From: Branchinecta lynchi
Lineage: Eukaryota > Arthropoda > Branchiopoda > Anostraca > Branchinectidae
Direction of reading: 5' to 3'
DNA length: 64,000 nucleotides
Assembly: GCA_023053575.1 (NCBI GenBank)
Contig: JAKZAP010000022.1
Location: 793,001 to 857,000, forward strand
Position 1 is the stretch's first letter, and the number at the start of each line of letters is the position of its first letter. Positions 22,801 through 31,168 of this stretch are shown here, piece after piece. Position numbers and translations under genes: made by a program. Under the pieces are notes generated by a model. That model was given only the letters and a program-made list of their open reading frames with translations, had not been told where the DNA came from and searched no databases.

Positions 22801-24135
22801 AGTTATGTATCTAGAGCTTGTGCTTGTTCTTCCCACCAAGTTTGATCCCGATCGCTCCACTCTGAGAGTTTCACACGATTTCCGGTTCCGACCTCCGACC
22901 CCCCCCCCCCCCCCCCCCCCCCCAGATTCATCGGATCCGGTCCGGACTTGAAATGAGACATCTGAGACACTAAGTCTTTCCAGATATCAAGTTTGATCAA
23001 GATCCGATTACCTATTTGAAAGTTATGCATGTCGGACGGGCAAGTGACTATTTCCAAGTTAGTTTGGTCGGGTCTCTAATATGCCTGCCAAGTTTCATCA
23101 TCCTAGGACATCTGGAAGACCCCTAACTCGCAAACACCGGACTGACCGACCAACAGACCGACGAAAAAATGATCGGTATATGGCACTTGGCCGGAAGGCA
23201 AGTGCCATAAAAAGTGTGACAGACCGCCCGACAGACGGAATTGCGATCAGTATATGGTACTTGAGCCAGATGCAGCAAATGCCATAAATACAAAGAACTG
23301 AAAGAAACCAAGAGGTAACCCAACACGTGACACATAGTTTGATGATGATTTGGCAGAACAGTCGGTTGAGATGTCCACAGAACCTTTGTTTTAACGACAG
23401 ACCAGCCGCTAGAAGGCGCTTATTACCGCGACTCGTCGGGCTTATAAGAGTTTCCTTCCTTTCCACTGCTAACATATTTGTCGTAACTGGTCATTGGGCG
23501 GACTTCTATAGCTTAAGGGAGGCGTATATCATCGGACGTGTCGACTTTACCGCAGATTCGTTTGCACAAAGCCATATCGTGCCATATCGGATTTCCGGGT
23601 CTGTAGGCCTACCTATGTAGACCAGCGTGCTTGAGCCCAGGATCGACTAAAAAGAGGCACGGCATGGCAACAAGTAGTAGAAAGTAGACAAGTAAGTGAG
23701 AGTTCCGGAGCCTAAAAGAAGGACCGTTAGAACATTGTTCCTGACCCTCAGTCTGGAGCATGAAAGGTCCTTTAGTTTTCGTCCCTTTTGTTTAGTACTC
23801 GTGCCTCCTACACTATGTCGTGCCATGCCTTGCCTCTTTTTAGCCCACCCCTTTTACATTATCCTGAATGTAGAAACGCTGTTCAGTCATTACTTGAGGT
23901 TTTTCTAGGGTCACCCCGAGCACATAAACTAAAAGTTTCAAGCATAACAATTTTGAACTGGGAGTAAGAAAGAACAATGTTCCTGTAATGGCTGTAATGT
24001 AACTAAAATGCAAGCGGGTCCCTGAAACTTAATTCTCAATTTTCTTTTGACTTTCAGGATCCTTTTGCCACCATTGGCCAGCGCGACGGATTCAGCGATG
24101 GTGACCTCAGAAAGATCAACGCCATGTATTGTTAA
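13706..24135 (+). CDS. Astacin-family zinc metalloprotease gene 1 (3' three exons: 13,706-13,875; 15,671-15,804; 24,058-24,135)
   Basis: Three exons with matching phases (in 2 / out 1; in 1 / out 0; in 0 / stop) encode the C-terminal two thirds of an M12A catalytic domain. Exon A has HELCHALGFFHEQSRWDRDD, with three zinc-binding histidines and the catalytic glutamate; exon B has the Met-turn SLMHYS with the tyrosine ligand; exon C has TIGQRDGFSDGDLRKINAMYC and stops straight after the last cysteine. There is no C-terminal EGF, CUB or ShK domain. Exon order, sizes (170, 134, 78 nt) and phases mirror gene 2, so the two are tandem paralogues in the same orientation. The last intron is about 8.25 kb and full of repeats. 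Signal, propeptide and the TCIRF-type exon are not found upstream, so the gene may be 5'-incomplete, very divergent there, or a partial duplicate. No stop or frameshift in the exons seen. Confidence 0.85.
14138..14933 (+). repeat. 137-bp-unit minisatellite element, copy 3 (in intron of astacin gene 1)
   Basis: Degenerate units with CCGGATTCCGG and 'AACTACTTGTCCGG', then CTCCCCCACCCCTAAATGATG, GAGTTATAGCGCGCACAGACGG and the closing TTTTGGGATCCCAAAA near 14,918-14,933. The left terminal segment is absent. Confidence 0.75.
14955..15640 (+). repeat. Duplicated ~680-bp segment, copy 1 (70-residue open frame)
   Basis: Over 90% similar by eye to 32,457-33,150. Holds a 70-codon frame (14,973-15,185) starting MDSSNALLCIKCFTN, with a C-x2-C pair and a hydrophobic FLVIPCLYLSGISAIQIL. 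A second small frame (from about 15,188) has CSLPDC. The two copies of the 70-codon frame differ by about as many amino-acid-changing as silent substitutions, so there is no sign of selection on the protein. It ends about 30 bp before the Met-turn exon of gene 1. Unknown origin; more likely a dispersed repeat than a gene. Confidence 0.6.
15671..15804 (+). CDS. Astacin gene 1, Met-turn exon
   Basis: Acceptor TTCTAG, donor GTAGGT. Encodes EMAHNFEKVPRSVADSLG, then YDYASLMHYSAVSFSINGLATITPK. It is 134 nt, exactly as in gene 2. Confidence 0.88.
16040..16440 (-). mobile_element. Partial reverse-oriented copy of the GGGGAGG-ended transposon
   Basis: Read on the minus strand it matches 6,490-7,650 around the LINE insertion (GGTTCAGCCCCACCAGTGGG, 'TCCGGTTCA', 'TGGTGGAACAAG') but has no LINE and no terminal repeats. 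Confidence 0.65.
16467..16748. mobile_element. hAT-like MITE, copy 1, with 8-bp target duplication
   Basis: Element 16,475-16,740 (266 bp) starts CAGAGCAAAATAACTCTAG and ends in the inverse TAGAGTTATTTTGCTCTG. It is flanked by CGTCAGGA (left) and CGCCAGGA (right), 7 of 8 identical. CAG-type ends plus 8-bp duplications are typical of the hAT superfamily. The interior has a small CTCGCGAAGCGAG palindrome. Copy 2 is at 40,158-40,483. Confidence 0.85.
16749..17285. other. Intron sequence, nothing recognised
   Basis: Part of the long last intron of astacin gene 1. No coding stretch with splice borders on either strand. Confidence 0.4.
17330..17990 (-). repeat. C-rich composite repeat block, copy 2 (reverse orientation)
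   Basis: Starts with the terminal hairpin at 17,336-17,369 and GGTCGGTCGGTCTGTC, then G-runs at about 17,531-17,544 and 17,683-17,697 and phrases CGATGAAACTTGGC and CCCGATCCGACCATC. It is the reverse complement of the block at 9,340-11,345. Confidence 0.7.
18000..19400. repeat. Large imperfect inverted repeat with ~115-bp units
   Basis: Arms of about 18,000-18,410 and 18,885-19,400 carry the same units in opposite orientation (AAGCAAAACCCTTGAGATAA, 'GATCATGGGC', 'GCGCACTTTAAGGG'). Both arms meet the centre through AAGTGCCATATGAGC / GCTCATATGGCACTT. The centre (18,595-18,800) has its own palindrome, CTGCAGTATTTGCTACTG and its inverse. Single arms of this family recur at 21,340-21,620 and 34,690-35,290. 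Confidence 0.7.
19440..19880 (+). repeat. C-rich composite repeat fragment, copy 3
   Basis: Phrases 'CAACTTTCGTCGTCCTAGCACATCTGG', CCGATCTCTCCA and GAAGATCGGATCGTGGAA as in the larger blocks, truncated at a LINE tail near 19,880. Confidence 0.6.
19880..21115 (-). mobile_element. 5'-truncated LINE with frameshifted reverse transcriptase
   Basis: Minus-strand frames 20,644-20,928 (MKGAFDNLFHASAILALL, GGEVRQGGILSPYIFN) and 20,131-20,481 belong to one reverse transcriptase. The YADD box falls at about 20,631-20,642 in the bridging sequence, and upstream sequence to 21,115 encodes the FELCINRLFENL and VGFKKG region. At least two frame breaks, so it is dead. The 3' tail is AAATAAATG-like near 19,885-19,900. 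Confidence 0.8.
21120..21640 (+). repeat. Composite repeat fragments (C-rich unit then ~115-bp unit)
   Basis: C-rich unit to about 21,310 ending in GTTTCATCGTCCTAGCACA, then CAAGAGCTGGAAGCTCATAT at 21,321 and two degraded ~115-bp units. Confidence 0.55.
21643..22200 (-). mobile_element. 5'-truncated CR1-like LINE with (AACTG)n tail
   Basis: Minus-strand frame 21,907-22,098 reads MHHYETRHASDFVVPHRSG, then FSGPNVWNSVPESIRAAE and FKNKLKKYLLGQGS, the common extreme C-terminus of CR1/L2-type proteins. The 3' end carries five CAGTT units on the plus strand at 21,645-21,669. Confidence 0.85.
22215..23225 (+). repeat. C-rich composite repeat block, copy 4
   Basis: Same phrase order as copy 1. A very long C run lies at about 22,897-22,922. 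Ends with GACCGACCAACAGACCGACG and the terminal hairpin at 23,179-23,209. Confidence 0.7.
23640..23848. mobile_element. MITE-like element (GATCGACTAAAAAGAGGC ends), copy 1
   Basis: Left end GGATCGACTAAAAAGAGGCA, right end the near inverse TGCCTCTTTTTAGCCCACC; about 209 bp. Related elements at 30,932-31,168 and, larger, at 24,973-25,749. Confidence 0.7.
24058..24135 (+). CDS. Astacin gene 1, last exon
   Basis: Polypyrimidine tract and acceptor TTTCAG before 24,058. Encodes DPFATIGQRDGFSDGDLRKI then NAMYC and TAA. It matches the last exon of gene 2 in phase and content but lacks the five extra C-terminal residues found there. Confidence 0.88.
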   Translation, partial: DPFATIGQRDGFSDGDLRKINAMYC

Positions 24136-24964
24136 TTCATTTTTGGGTGCAAAGTTTGTATGCTTATCGATAAACCTCGTGGCATCCTATTTCTCCGTAG
24201 TTCAGGATAAGTTGTATTTTAGAACATGACAGTTGTAACAAGACAAAAGTGTCGATGGGATCCCAAAAATCTAACATTTGATTCAGACAATCGAGTCTTG
24301 TCTTCGCCAGATCCAGTCTTGGACAGGCTAATCATCAGAGAAAACCAAGTTCAGATATACCTCTATAAGACATATCTATTTTGACGATACTGACCGAGAC
24401 TTCCTGCCGATTTCCGAGCGAACTACTAGTCCAGCAAAAAAAAAAAAAAATACAGAAGCGAAACCAGCGTATCTCCCCTATAAAGAACATCTAATCAACT
24501 TTGAATAAAAGTTTGACTTAAAAAAAAATCCGGTTACAACCGGATTCCGGAATAATTATATGTCCGGGTAAAAAACCATTGTCATAAACCGACTCAGCCT
24601 CTCTTCTTACCCCTTAATCTTTCATCTAATCGAACTTTTGCTTTTAACAAATTTTCTGGTTTTAGCCGGATTCCGGGTGAACTAGTTGTCCAGAGAGAAA
24701 ATGATTTTCACCATCGTGTTCGGCATGTCTTTTTACCCATAAATCAAACATCTAATCAACTTGTTTCGCCGGATTCCGGGCGAACTACATGTCCGGGTAG
24801 AAAATTGTTTTCACATAAGTGTTCAACATGTCTTCTTGCCCTAAATCGAACATCTAATCAACTCGAAATAAAACTTCTAATTTGAACAAACTTTCCGGTT
24901 TCGGCCGGATTCCGGGCAAATTACTTGTCCGTCGAGAATATGGTTTTCACCATCGTCCTCAGCA

Positions 24965-25757
24965 TGTCTTCCTTGGTTGGGAGCGACTAAAAGCAGGAAA
25001 GGAAAGGCAAGAGAAAAGCAGGAAAGAATACTAAAACCAGGAAGGGCAAACTAAACAAGGAAAGAATGACCAAGAATCGAGGACTCGAAAAATTGGCAAG
25101 CCTTTCCTCTGTTTAGTATCCCGTGAGGGACTAAAAGGAGGAAAAGGTGAACTTTTACAAGCGTAAGTTGCCCACACCTCACGAGATACTAAACACAGGA
25201 AAAGCACGGCACAGCTTGCCAGTTTTTTTCTAATACTAAAAGGGGAACTTTTACAAATGTTAGTTGCTGACCCCTCACGGGATACTAAACAGAGGTAAGG
25301 CTTGCCAGTTTTTTAGAATTCCTAATTTCTTCCCTCGTTTTGGTACTTTCCGTGACAAGCTACTAAAACCAGGAAAGAAATGGTGGACTTGAATATCTTA
25401 GTTGCCGACCCCTCGCTGGACTCGTGATCGCCTACCGACAAGGTACTAAAAGGACGAAAAGGTGAACTTTTACAAATGTAAGTTGCCGACCCCTCACGAG
25501 AAACTAAACCTGAGGAAAAGCACGGCACAGCGTGCCAGTTTTTTTCGAATACTAAAAGGAGGGAAAAGGTGAACTGTTACAAATATAAGTTTCCGACCCC
25601 TCACGGGATACTAAACAGAGGAAAGGCTTGCCAGTTTTTCGAATCCTCGATTCCTGGTAATTCTTTCCTCGTTTTAGTTTGCCCTTCCTGGTTTTAGTAT
25701 TCTTTCCTGCTTTTCTCTTGCCTTTCCTTTCCTGCTTTTAGTCGATCCGTGTCTTCC
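24965..25757. mobile_element. Nested inverted-repeat element with perfect 8-bp target duplication
   Basis: TGTCTTCC occurs at both borders (24,965-24,972 and 25,750-25,757) and the host 137-bp unit reads through when it is removed. The element (24,973-25,749) has nearly identical ~150-bp inverted ends beginning CGACTAAAAGCAGGAAAGG. Inside, shorter alternating GACTAAAAGGAGGAAAAGG and CCCCTCACGGGATACTAAAC units repeat. No coding frame. Related by end sequence to the 23,640 and 30,932 elements. Confidence 0.85.
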
Positions 25758-26179
25758 TACCCCTAAATGGAACATCTAATCAACTTCAAATAAAACTTTT
25801 ACTTTTAACAAACTTTCCAGTTTTGGCCGGATTCCGGGCGAACTACTCGTCCGATGACAAAATACTTTTCACCATCGTGCTCAACATGTCTTCTTACCCC
25901 ATAATCGACTATCACATTAGCTGTTTCAAATATTTTGTTTGCCCCTTAATTTGAACCCCCTCCCCCACCCCTAAATGTAGGGCTAAAAAGCCCATCTACG
26001 AACTTGACTGGTCCGACGACCCAACGAATCCTCACACCAAGTTTCATCATAATATCTCATTCCCTTCGAGAGTTATCGTGCTTACAGACGGACAGACGGA
26101 CGGACGGACGGACAGAAGGACAACTTTTGCTATGTCATAGGTATCCCTCCACTTACGTTTTGGGATCCCGAAAACTCGC

Positions 26180-26637
26180 AACATTTATTCTGAAAGAAGT
26201 CTTACCTTAGTCTTTGATTGGGGAAAGTGGTTCCAAGAACACACTATCAGAACGAAACCGGTCGAGATATTGTATGGTGGCCCAACGAAAGGAAGGGATT
26301 CTGATCGTGAAACTTACCAGGAGTTTTTTCAGCAGAAAATTCTCCTTTGAGCTTCTGCAATACTTAAAAGAAAAAAAAAATATACTCTGTTGTATGAAAC
26401 ACATTGGAAACGACATTCCACTCAGGAAACCAGGAGTTTTTCAGCAGAAAATTTTACTTTGAACTTCCGCAATAAAAAGAAAAATCAAAATATACTCTGT
26501 CGTCTGAAACATATTGGAAAAGCGTTCCGACATTCCACTCTGGACTCGGCAAAAGATAATAGTGGAATGAGATCTTGGAAGAGGAAACAAGCCTTCCAGA
26601 AAGTAATACCAAACTAACATAACATTTGTGATGACTA
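26180..26637. repeat. Foldback spacer with a ~120-bp direct duplication
   Basis: The phrase ACCAGGAGTTTTTTCAGCAG through ACATTCCACTC occurs twice in tandem (about 26,299-26,418 and 26,419-26,545). No gene seen. Confidence 0.7.
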
Positions 26638-28187
26638 CTTTTTGGGATCCCAAAACGTAAGTGGAGGGATACCTATGACATCGCAAAAGTTGTCCGTCTG
26701 TCCGTCCGTCCGTCTGTAAGCACGATAACTCTCGAAGGGAACGAGATATTTTGATGAAACTTGGTGTGAGGGTTCGTTGGGTCGTCGGACCAGTCAAGTT
26801 CGTAGATGGGCATTGTAGCTCTACATTTAGGGGTGGGGGAGGGGATTCAAATTAAGGGACAAACAAAATATTTTGAAACAGCTAATGTGATAGTCAATTA
26901 AGGGGTAAGAAGACATGCTGAACACGATGGTGAAAACTGTTTTGTCATCGGACAAGTAGTTCGCCCGGAATCCGGCCAAAACCGGAAAGTTTGTTGAAAG
27001 TAAAAGTTTTATTTGAAGTTGATTAGATGTTCGATTTAGGGGTAGGAAGACATGCTGAAGACGATGGTGAAAACTATTTTGTCATCGGACAAGTAGTTCA
27101 ACCGGAATCCGGACAAAACCGGAAAGTTTGTTGAAAGTAAAAGTTTTATTTGAAGTTGATTAGATGTTCGATTTAGTGGTAGGAAGACATGCTGAAGACG
27201 ATGGTGAAAATTATTTTCTCGACGGACAAGTATTTCGCCCGGAATCCGGCCCAAACCGGAAAGTTTGTTGAAAGTAAAAGTTTTATTTGAAATTGATTAG
27301 ATGTTCGATTTAGGGCTCGGAAAACATGCTGAAGACGATGGTGAAAACTATTTTCTCGACGGACAAGTATTTCGCCCGGAATCCGGCCCAAACCGGAAAG
27401 TTTATTGAAAGTAAAAGCTTTATTTGAAGTTGATTAAATGTTCGATTTAGAGGTAGGAAGACATGCTGAAGACGATGGTGGAAACTATTTTCTCGAGACA
27501 AGTATTTCGACCGGAATCCGGCCCAAGCCGGAAAGTTTGTCAAAATTAAAAGTTTTAGTTGGAGTTGATTAGATGTTCGATTTAGGGCAAGAAGACATGC
27601 TGAACACTTATGTGAAAACAATTTTCTACCCGGACATGTAGTTCGTCCGGAATCCGGCCAAAACCGGAAATCTGTTGGAAGTCAAAGTTTTATTTCTAGT
27701 TGATTAGATAAGCGATTTAGGGTAAGAAGAGATGCTGAGTCCCTGTATGACAATCATATTTTACCCGGGCATATAGTTCGACCGGAATCCGACTGGAATC
27801 GGAAAATTTGTTATAAGCTAAATTTCTATTTGAAGTTGATTAGATGTTCATTGCTGGGGAAAGAAGATACCCTGATTTCGTCTTCGAGCTTTCTTTTTTC
27901 GCCGGACAAGTAGTTCTGGAGTTCGGTCGGAACCGGGAAATTGGCAGAAGTGGCAGGAAGTTTTCGTCAAAACAGATATGACTTATAGGGGTAAAAACAA
28001 CAGGCTGAATCCAAATCTGAACTTGGTTTTCTCAGGTGATTAGCTATTTGGCCTTAATCTGTTTCTGAATTTTAGTTGTAAAAATGTTCAAGGAGTCTGG
28101 CGAAGACTGGATCTGGCTAAGACAAGACCCAGTTGTCTGGATCAGATATTGAATGTTTGGGATCCCATCGAAACCTTTGGTCTTGTT

Positions 28188-28424
28188 ATTTCAGGACAGC
28201 GATTCATGAATTTGTACCATGACCTGGTGGTTTAATTGAAAGATGAAAGACGGTCTCCGAGGTGGGATGAAGAAAACGTTATTTTCGACAAGTGAACCTA
28301 AATGAACACAAGAGCGAATTCTCGCGGACTTGAGAAGGAAGTTTTTGAACCAAGAAAAAGCTTTACTTTTGACAGTTGGGTCAGTATTCGCTACACAGCC
28401 TGTTTATCAATAAGCTTCACCGTC
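28188..28424. other. No gene seen
   Basis: Short unique-looking stretch between the foldback and the LINE tail. Confidence 0.4.
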
Positions 28425-30931
28425 GATCAATCAATCAATCAATCAATAATTTTATTAACCCGTATACAAATGGCACAGAACATGCCCATACGGAGTATAT
28501 GAAAAACAATAAAGGAAAGAAAAAGATGAGACTAAACTAAACAAAATGACTATACAAACGCACTATAATACGGATGGCCCCTGTCTAGAGAAGAATCAAA
28601 CTCGGCACGGCGTTGGGCCACAGCCACAAACGGATCAGTAACGCCGTAAAGCTGCGTAACTTTGCGGTTACGAGCCCATGGGGGAAGGCCGAGTAGGTAC
28701 TTAGCATATTTATAAAACAATTTACGAATGGTCCTTAAATCAGTTGTGCTAAATAACTTCCAAAAAGGAGATAGGGCTAGAATGTGGGGGATTGTGTAAG
28801 CATTGTAAAGTCTAGCCAAAATAGGTCTACTATAACGGGTTTTAGCACTGACTAATAGACCGTAAGCTGCTCTAGCCTTCGCGCCGAAATGTCCGAGTAG
28901 TCCAGCACGTGTACTTTTCAGGTCGGTACCAAGTGGTAGACCGAGATAAGTTAGGGACGACGAAAGCTGGACACTGGAATCACCCAAAGAAACTGTAGCG
29001 CTATTGGAACCTGGTCGATTACGAGTAAACAGGATGCATTCACTCTTACTCGGATTGAATTTTAAACCGATATCCTTATACTCCTCACTTAAACTGGCAA
29101 AATTCTTCTCTGTCGAAGCCAGGGTTTTACTCAGGTTAAAAATATCATCAGCATAATTTAGTAGCGACAGGTCCAGACCTCGAAAAATAAAACTCATTTC
29201 AGCTTTCTTCTGGGCATCGACCACACTATTGTTAAATAGCGGGGGTGAAGTTATAGCACCTTGCCGAATACCTTTATGTACTGGGATGGACCTGTCGATT
29301 AAATCAGAGGCACTTCTAGAAAGTGACTTAACTTTTACATTTAATCTACGGTACATGTCACGAAGGGTAGCTATTACTGAAGCGTCCACACCACGAAGCA
29401 AAGCCGCTAGAAGAATTTGCGGATGGATTCCAGAGTCAAAAGCTCTGCTGACATCGTGTCCAGCAAGGAACAATGGATCCTCGGATGAAGCAGCTTCAAG
29501 TAAAATGTTCGCAAGTATGGTGTGGACGTGTTCACGGCTAAGACCCTTTTTAAAACCGAACTGGTTTTCTGGTGTGGAGCAAGTCTGATTTAACATATCA
29601 ATCACTAGAGATTCCATTAGCTTGCACAACACCGGAGAAACAGTTATTGGGCGGTAAGACTGACAATCAGCGCCATGTTTACCCTTCTTAAGCACAGGTG
29701 TAATGACCCCGGTACAAAAAGCATCCGGAACTAACTCAGAATTAAAAATCATCTGATAAAGTAGTTCTAAGTGGCTTATAAGGGATGAAGACCCGTGAAC
29801 GAGGTGCATCCCGCATAACTGATCAATGCCACTTGAATGTTTCTTCTTCATTTTCATTATCGCGTCGCGGATTTTCTGGGTTGTCACAACAAACCCAAGA
29901 TCACAAGTATGGGACTCGAGGGCCTCATCGAGCTCTAAGTTAAACTTTTTTTCAAGATCATAATCAGGCGAAGCAAACTCGCTGGTAAAATGTTCTACCA
30001 ACTCTTCGTCGGTGGGAACAGCTTTATCAGGTGGTGCTATACCAGCCTTCCGCTTTATAAACTTCCAAACGGCTTTTGGATCACTGCGAAGAGACTGGCT
30101 ATGCTTATCAATTACGCTTGCTCTATGCTTAGCAAGACTCTTAGCGAAACGACGCTTCGTGAATAGGCGAACTTGATTGGTTACTCCTTGCTTAGGTCTA
30201 CCGCACTCTGACCATAGTCTGAACCAGAACTTAGATCTATGACAGGCTAATCCCAGATCTGGATTCAGGGACCACGAAACTAACTCCGAACCGAGACGAA
30301 CGCGACGAGAAGGCACTGCTGCAAGTTCAGCGCAACGAAGAGCGTGCGTTATTTCACTGCAATAAACATTTAATAGGAGTTTCTTTTCTTCTTTCGGTTG
30401 GCTGCATGTCCGCTGGAGTAGCTGGAAAGGTATCTTGATTTTCGAGAGCGTACCGTCAAGTACCGCAGCGTATAGAATTTTATCAGTCTTGTTCCACTCC
30501 TTCTTTACTGACCATTTGCAATTCTTACTGGGGTTTTGGCACTCCGATATATCGATGCCAAAAACGTTCAAGATAGGAAAATGGTCGGAAGCGCAAATCG
30601 ACAAATCGACGTGGCACGGTTTAGGGGGAGCAAGTATCGGAGAACAAAGCATAAAGTCCAAGGACGAAGTCGACCCAGAATTATGAGTATAAGTGAAGGG
30701 GGAGTCATTATGGATGTACTGAGTCTGTGTACACGCAGCAAGGAAAAGTTGTGTTCTAGGGCTGTCCTCATCAGATAAATCACAGTTCATATCGCCAGCA
30801 ACCACTATGGAAAGACCCAAGGAGGCACAAGAACCTAGGGATCTTGCGATACAATCAAGGCAAAGTACCTCGTAAACTACAACTTTGTTTTCACTGCCAT
30901 TCACGGAACGGCTTTTTGCTAATTGTTTTTA
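28425..30931 (-). mobile_element. LINE retrotransposon, 5'-truncated, with (TTGA)n-type tail
   Basis: Body on the minus strand from about 30,931 to a short 3' untranslated region and a tail seen on the plus strand as repeated TCAA at 28,425-28,447. The 5' end cuts into the endonuclease domain and abuts the MITE at 30,932. Confidence 0.9.
28550..30904 (-). CDS. LINE endonuclease-reverse transcriptase (N-terminally truncated)
   Basis: 784 codons without a stop. Residues 1-115 are the second half of an APE-type endonuclease: GDMN at 37-40, SSLDFM at 80-85, SDHFP at 106-110. Reverse transcriptase follows: PVLKKGKHGADCQSYRPI near 403-420, DVSRAFD at 484-490, GIRQGAITSP at 545-554, YADD at 584-587. 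The C-terminal region ends FYKYAKYLLGLPPWARNRKV, matching the fragments at 4,676 and 37,012. There is no true start codon at the 5' end; the frame simply opens at the truncation point (a GTG at 30,904). It would nick target DNA and copy its own RNA onto it, but this copy lacks the endonuclease N-terminus and any first frame. The uninterrupted frame implies recent insertion. Exact clade uncertain. Confidence 0.9.
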   Translation of the reverse strand: MNGSENKVVVYEVLCLDCIARSLGSCASLGLSIVVAGDMNCDLSDEDSPRTQLFLAACTQTQYIHNDSPFTYTHNSGSTSSLDFMLCSPILAPPKPCHVDLSICASDHFPILNVFGIDISECQNPSKNCKWSVKKEWNKTDKILYAAVLDGTLSKIKIPFQLLQRTCSQPKEEKKLLLNVYCSEITHALRCAELAAVPSRRVRLGSELVSWSLNPDLGLACHRSKFWFRLWSECGRPKQGVTNQVRLFTKRRFAKSLAKHRASVIDKHSQSLRSDPKAVWKFIKRKAGIAPPDKAVPTDEELVEHFTSEFASPDYDLEKKFNLELDEALESHTCDLGFVVTTQKIRDAIMKMKKKHSSGIDQLCGMHLVHGSSSLISHLELLYQMIFNSELVPDAFCTGVITPVLKKGKHGADCQSYRPITVSPVLCKLMESLVIDMLNQTCSTPENQFGFKKGLSREHVHTILANILLEAASSEDPLFLAGHDVSRAFDSGIHPQILLAALLRGVDASVIATLRDMYRRLNVKVKSLSRSASDLIDRSIPVHKGIRQGAITSPPLFNNSVVDAQKKAEMSFIFRGLDLSLLNYADDIFNLSKTLASTEKNFASLSEEYKDIGLKFNPSKSECILFTRNRPGSNSATVSLGDSSVQLSSSLTYLGLPLGTDLKSTRAGLLGHFGAKARAAYGLLVSAKTRYSRPILARLYNAYTIPHILALSPFWKLFSTTDLRTIRKLFYKYAKYLLGLPPWARNRKVTQLYGVTDPFVAVAQRRAEFDSSLDRGHPYYSAFV

Positions 30932-31168
30932 GGGATGGACGAAAAATAGGCTCGGACGACATAGTGTAAGAGGCACGAGTACTAAAAAGAGGCACGAAAA
31001 CTAAAAGGACCCTTTCGGGATTCAGAGTAAGGGAAAGGAGCAATGTTCTAACGTGCCTTCTGTTCGGCACTGGATCATTTACTTGTCTACTTCTACTACT
31101 TGCTAATCTCTTTCTATTACTCGCGCCTCCTGTGCCATGCCGTGCTGTGCCTCTTTTTAGTCGATCCC
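30932..31168. mobile_element. MITE-like element (GATCGACTAAAAAGAGGC ends), copy 2
   Basis: Left end GGGATGGACGAAAAATAGGC (degraded), right end GCCTCTTTTTAGTCGATCCC; interior matches 23,640-23,848 in reverse. Directly abuts the truncated 5' end of the LINE. Confidence 0.65.

Larger units (their letters stand above)
24237..28187. mobile_element. Foldback-like element with long inverted arms of 137-bp tandem repeats
   Basis: Outer ends: AACAAGACAAAAGTGTCGAT on the left, ATCGAAACCTTTGGTCTTGTT-like inverse on the right. Left arm 24,237-26,175 runs terminal segment, 137-bp units, CCCACCCC, GAGTTATCGTGC, ACGG tail, TTTTGGGATCCC. Right arm 26,638-28,187 is the same in reverse; its units repeat at exactly 137 bp near 27,026, 27,163, 27,300 and 27,437. 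A 460-bp spacer separates them. Long terminal inverted repeats built of internal direct repeats recall Drosophila foldback elements. No transposase seen. Target duplication not found. Confidence 0.7.

Noticed and set aside
26207..27621. Repeated frames containing FHHRLQHVF in the foldback right arm
   Set aside because: The 137-bp unit is not a multiple of three, so the frame is lost from unit to unit; this is minisatellite, not protein.
30435..30778. Plus-strand frames over the LINE at 28,550-30,904
   Set aside because: They are antisense shadows of the reverse transcriptase frame.
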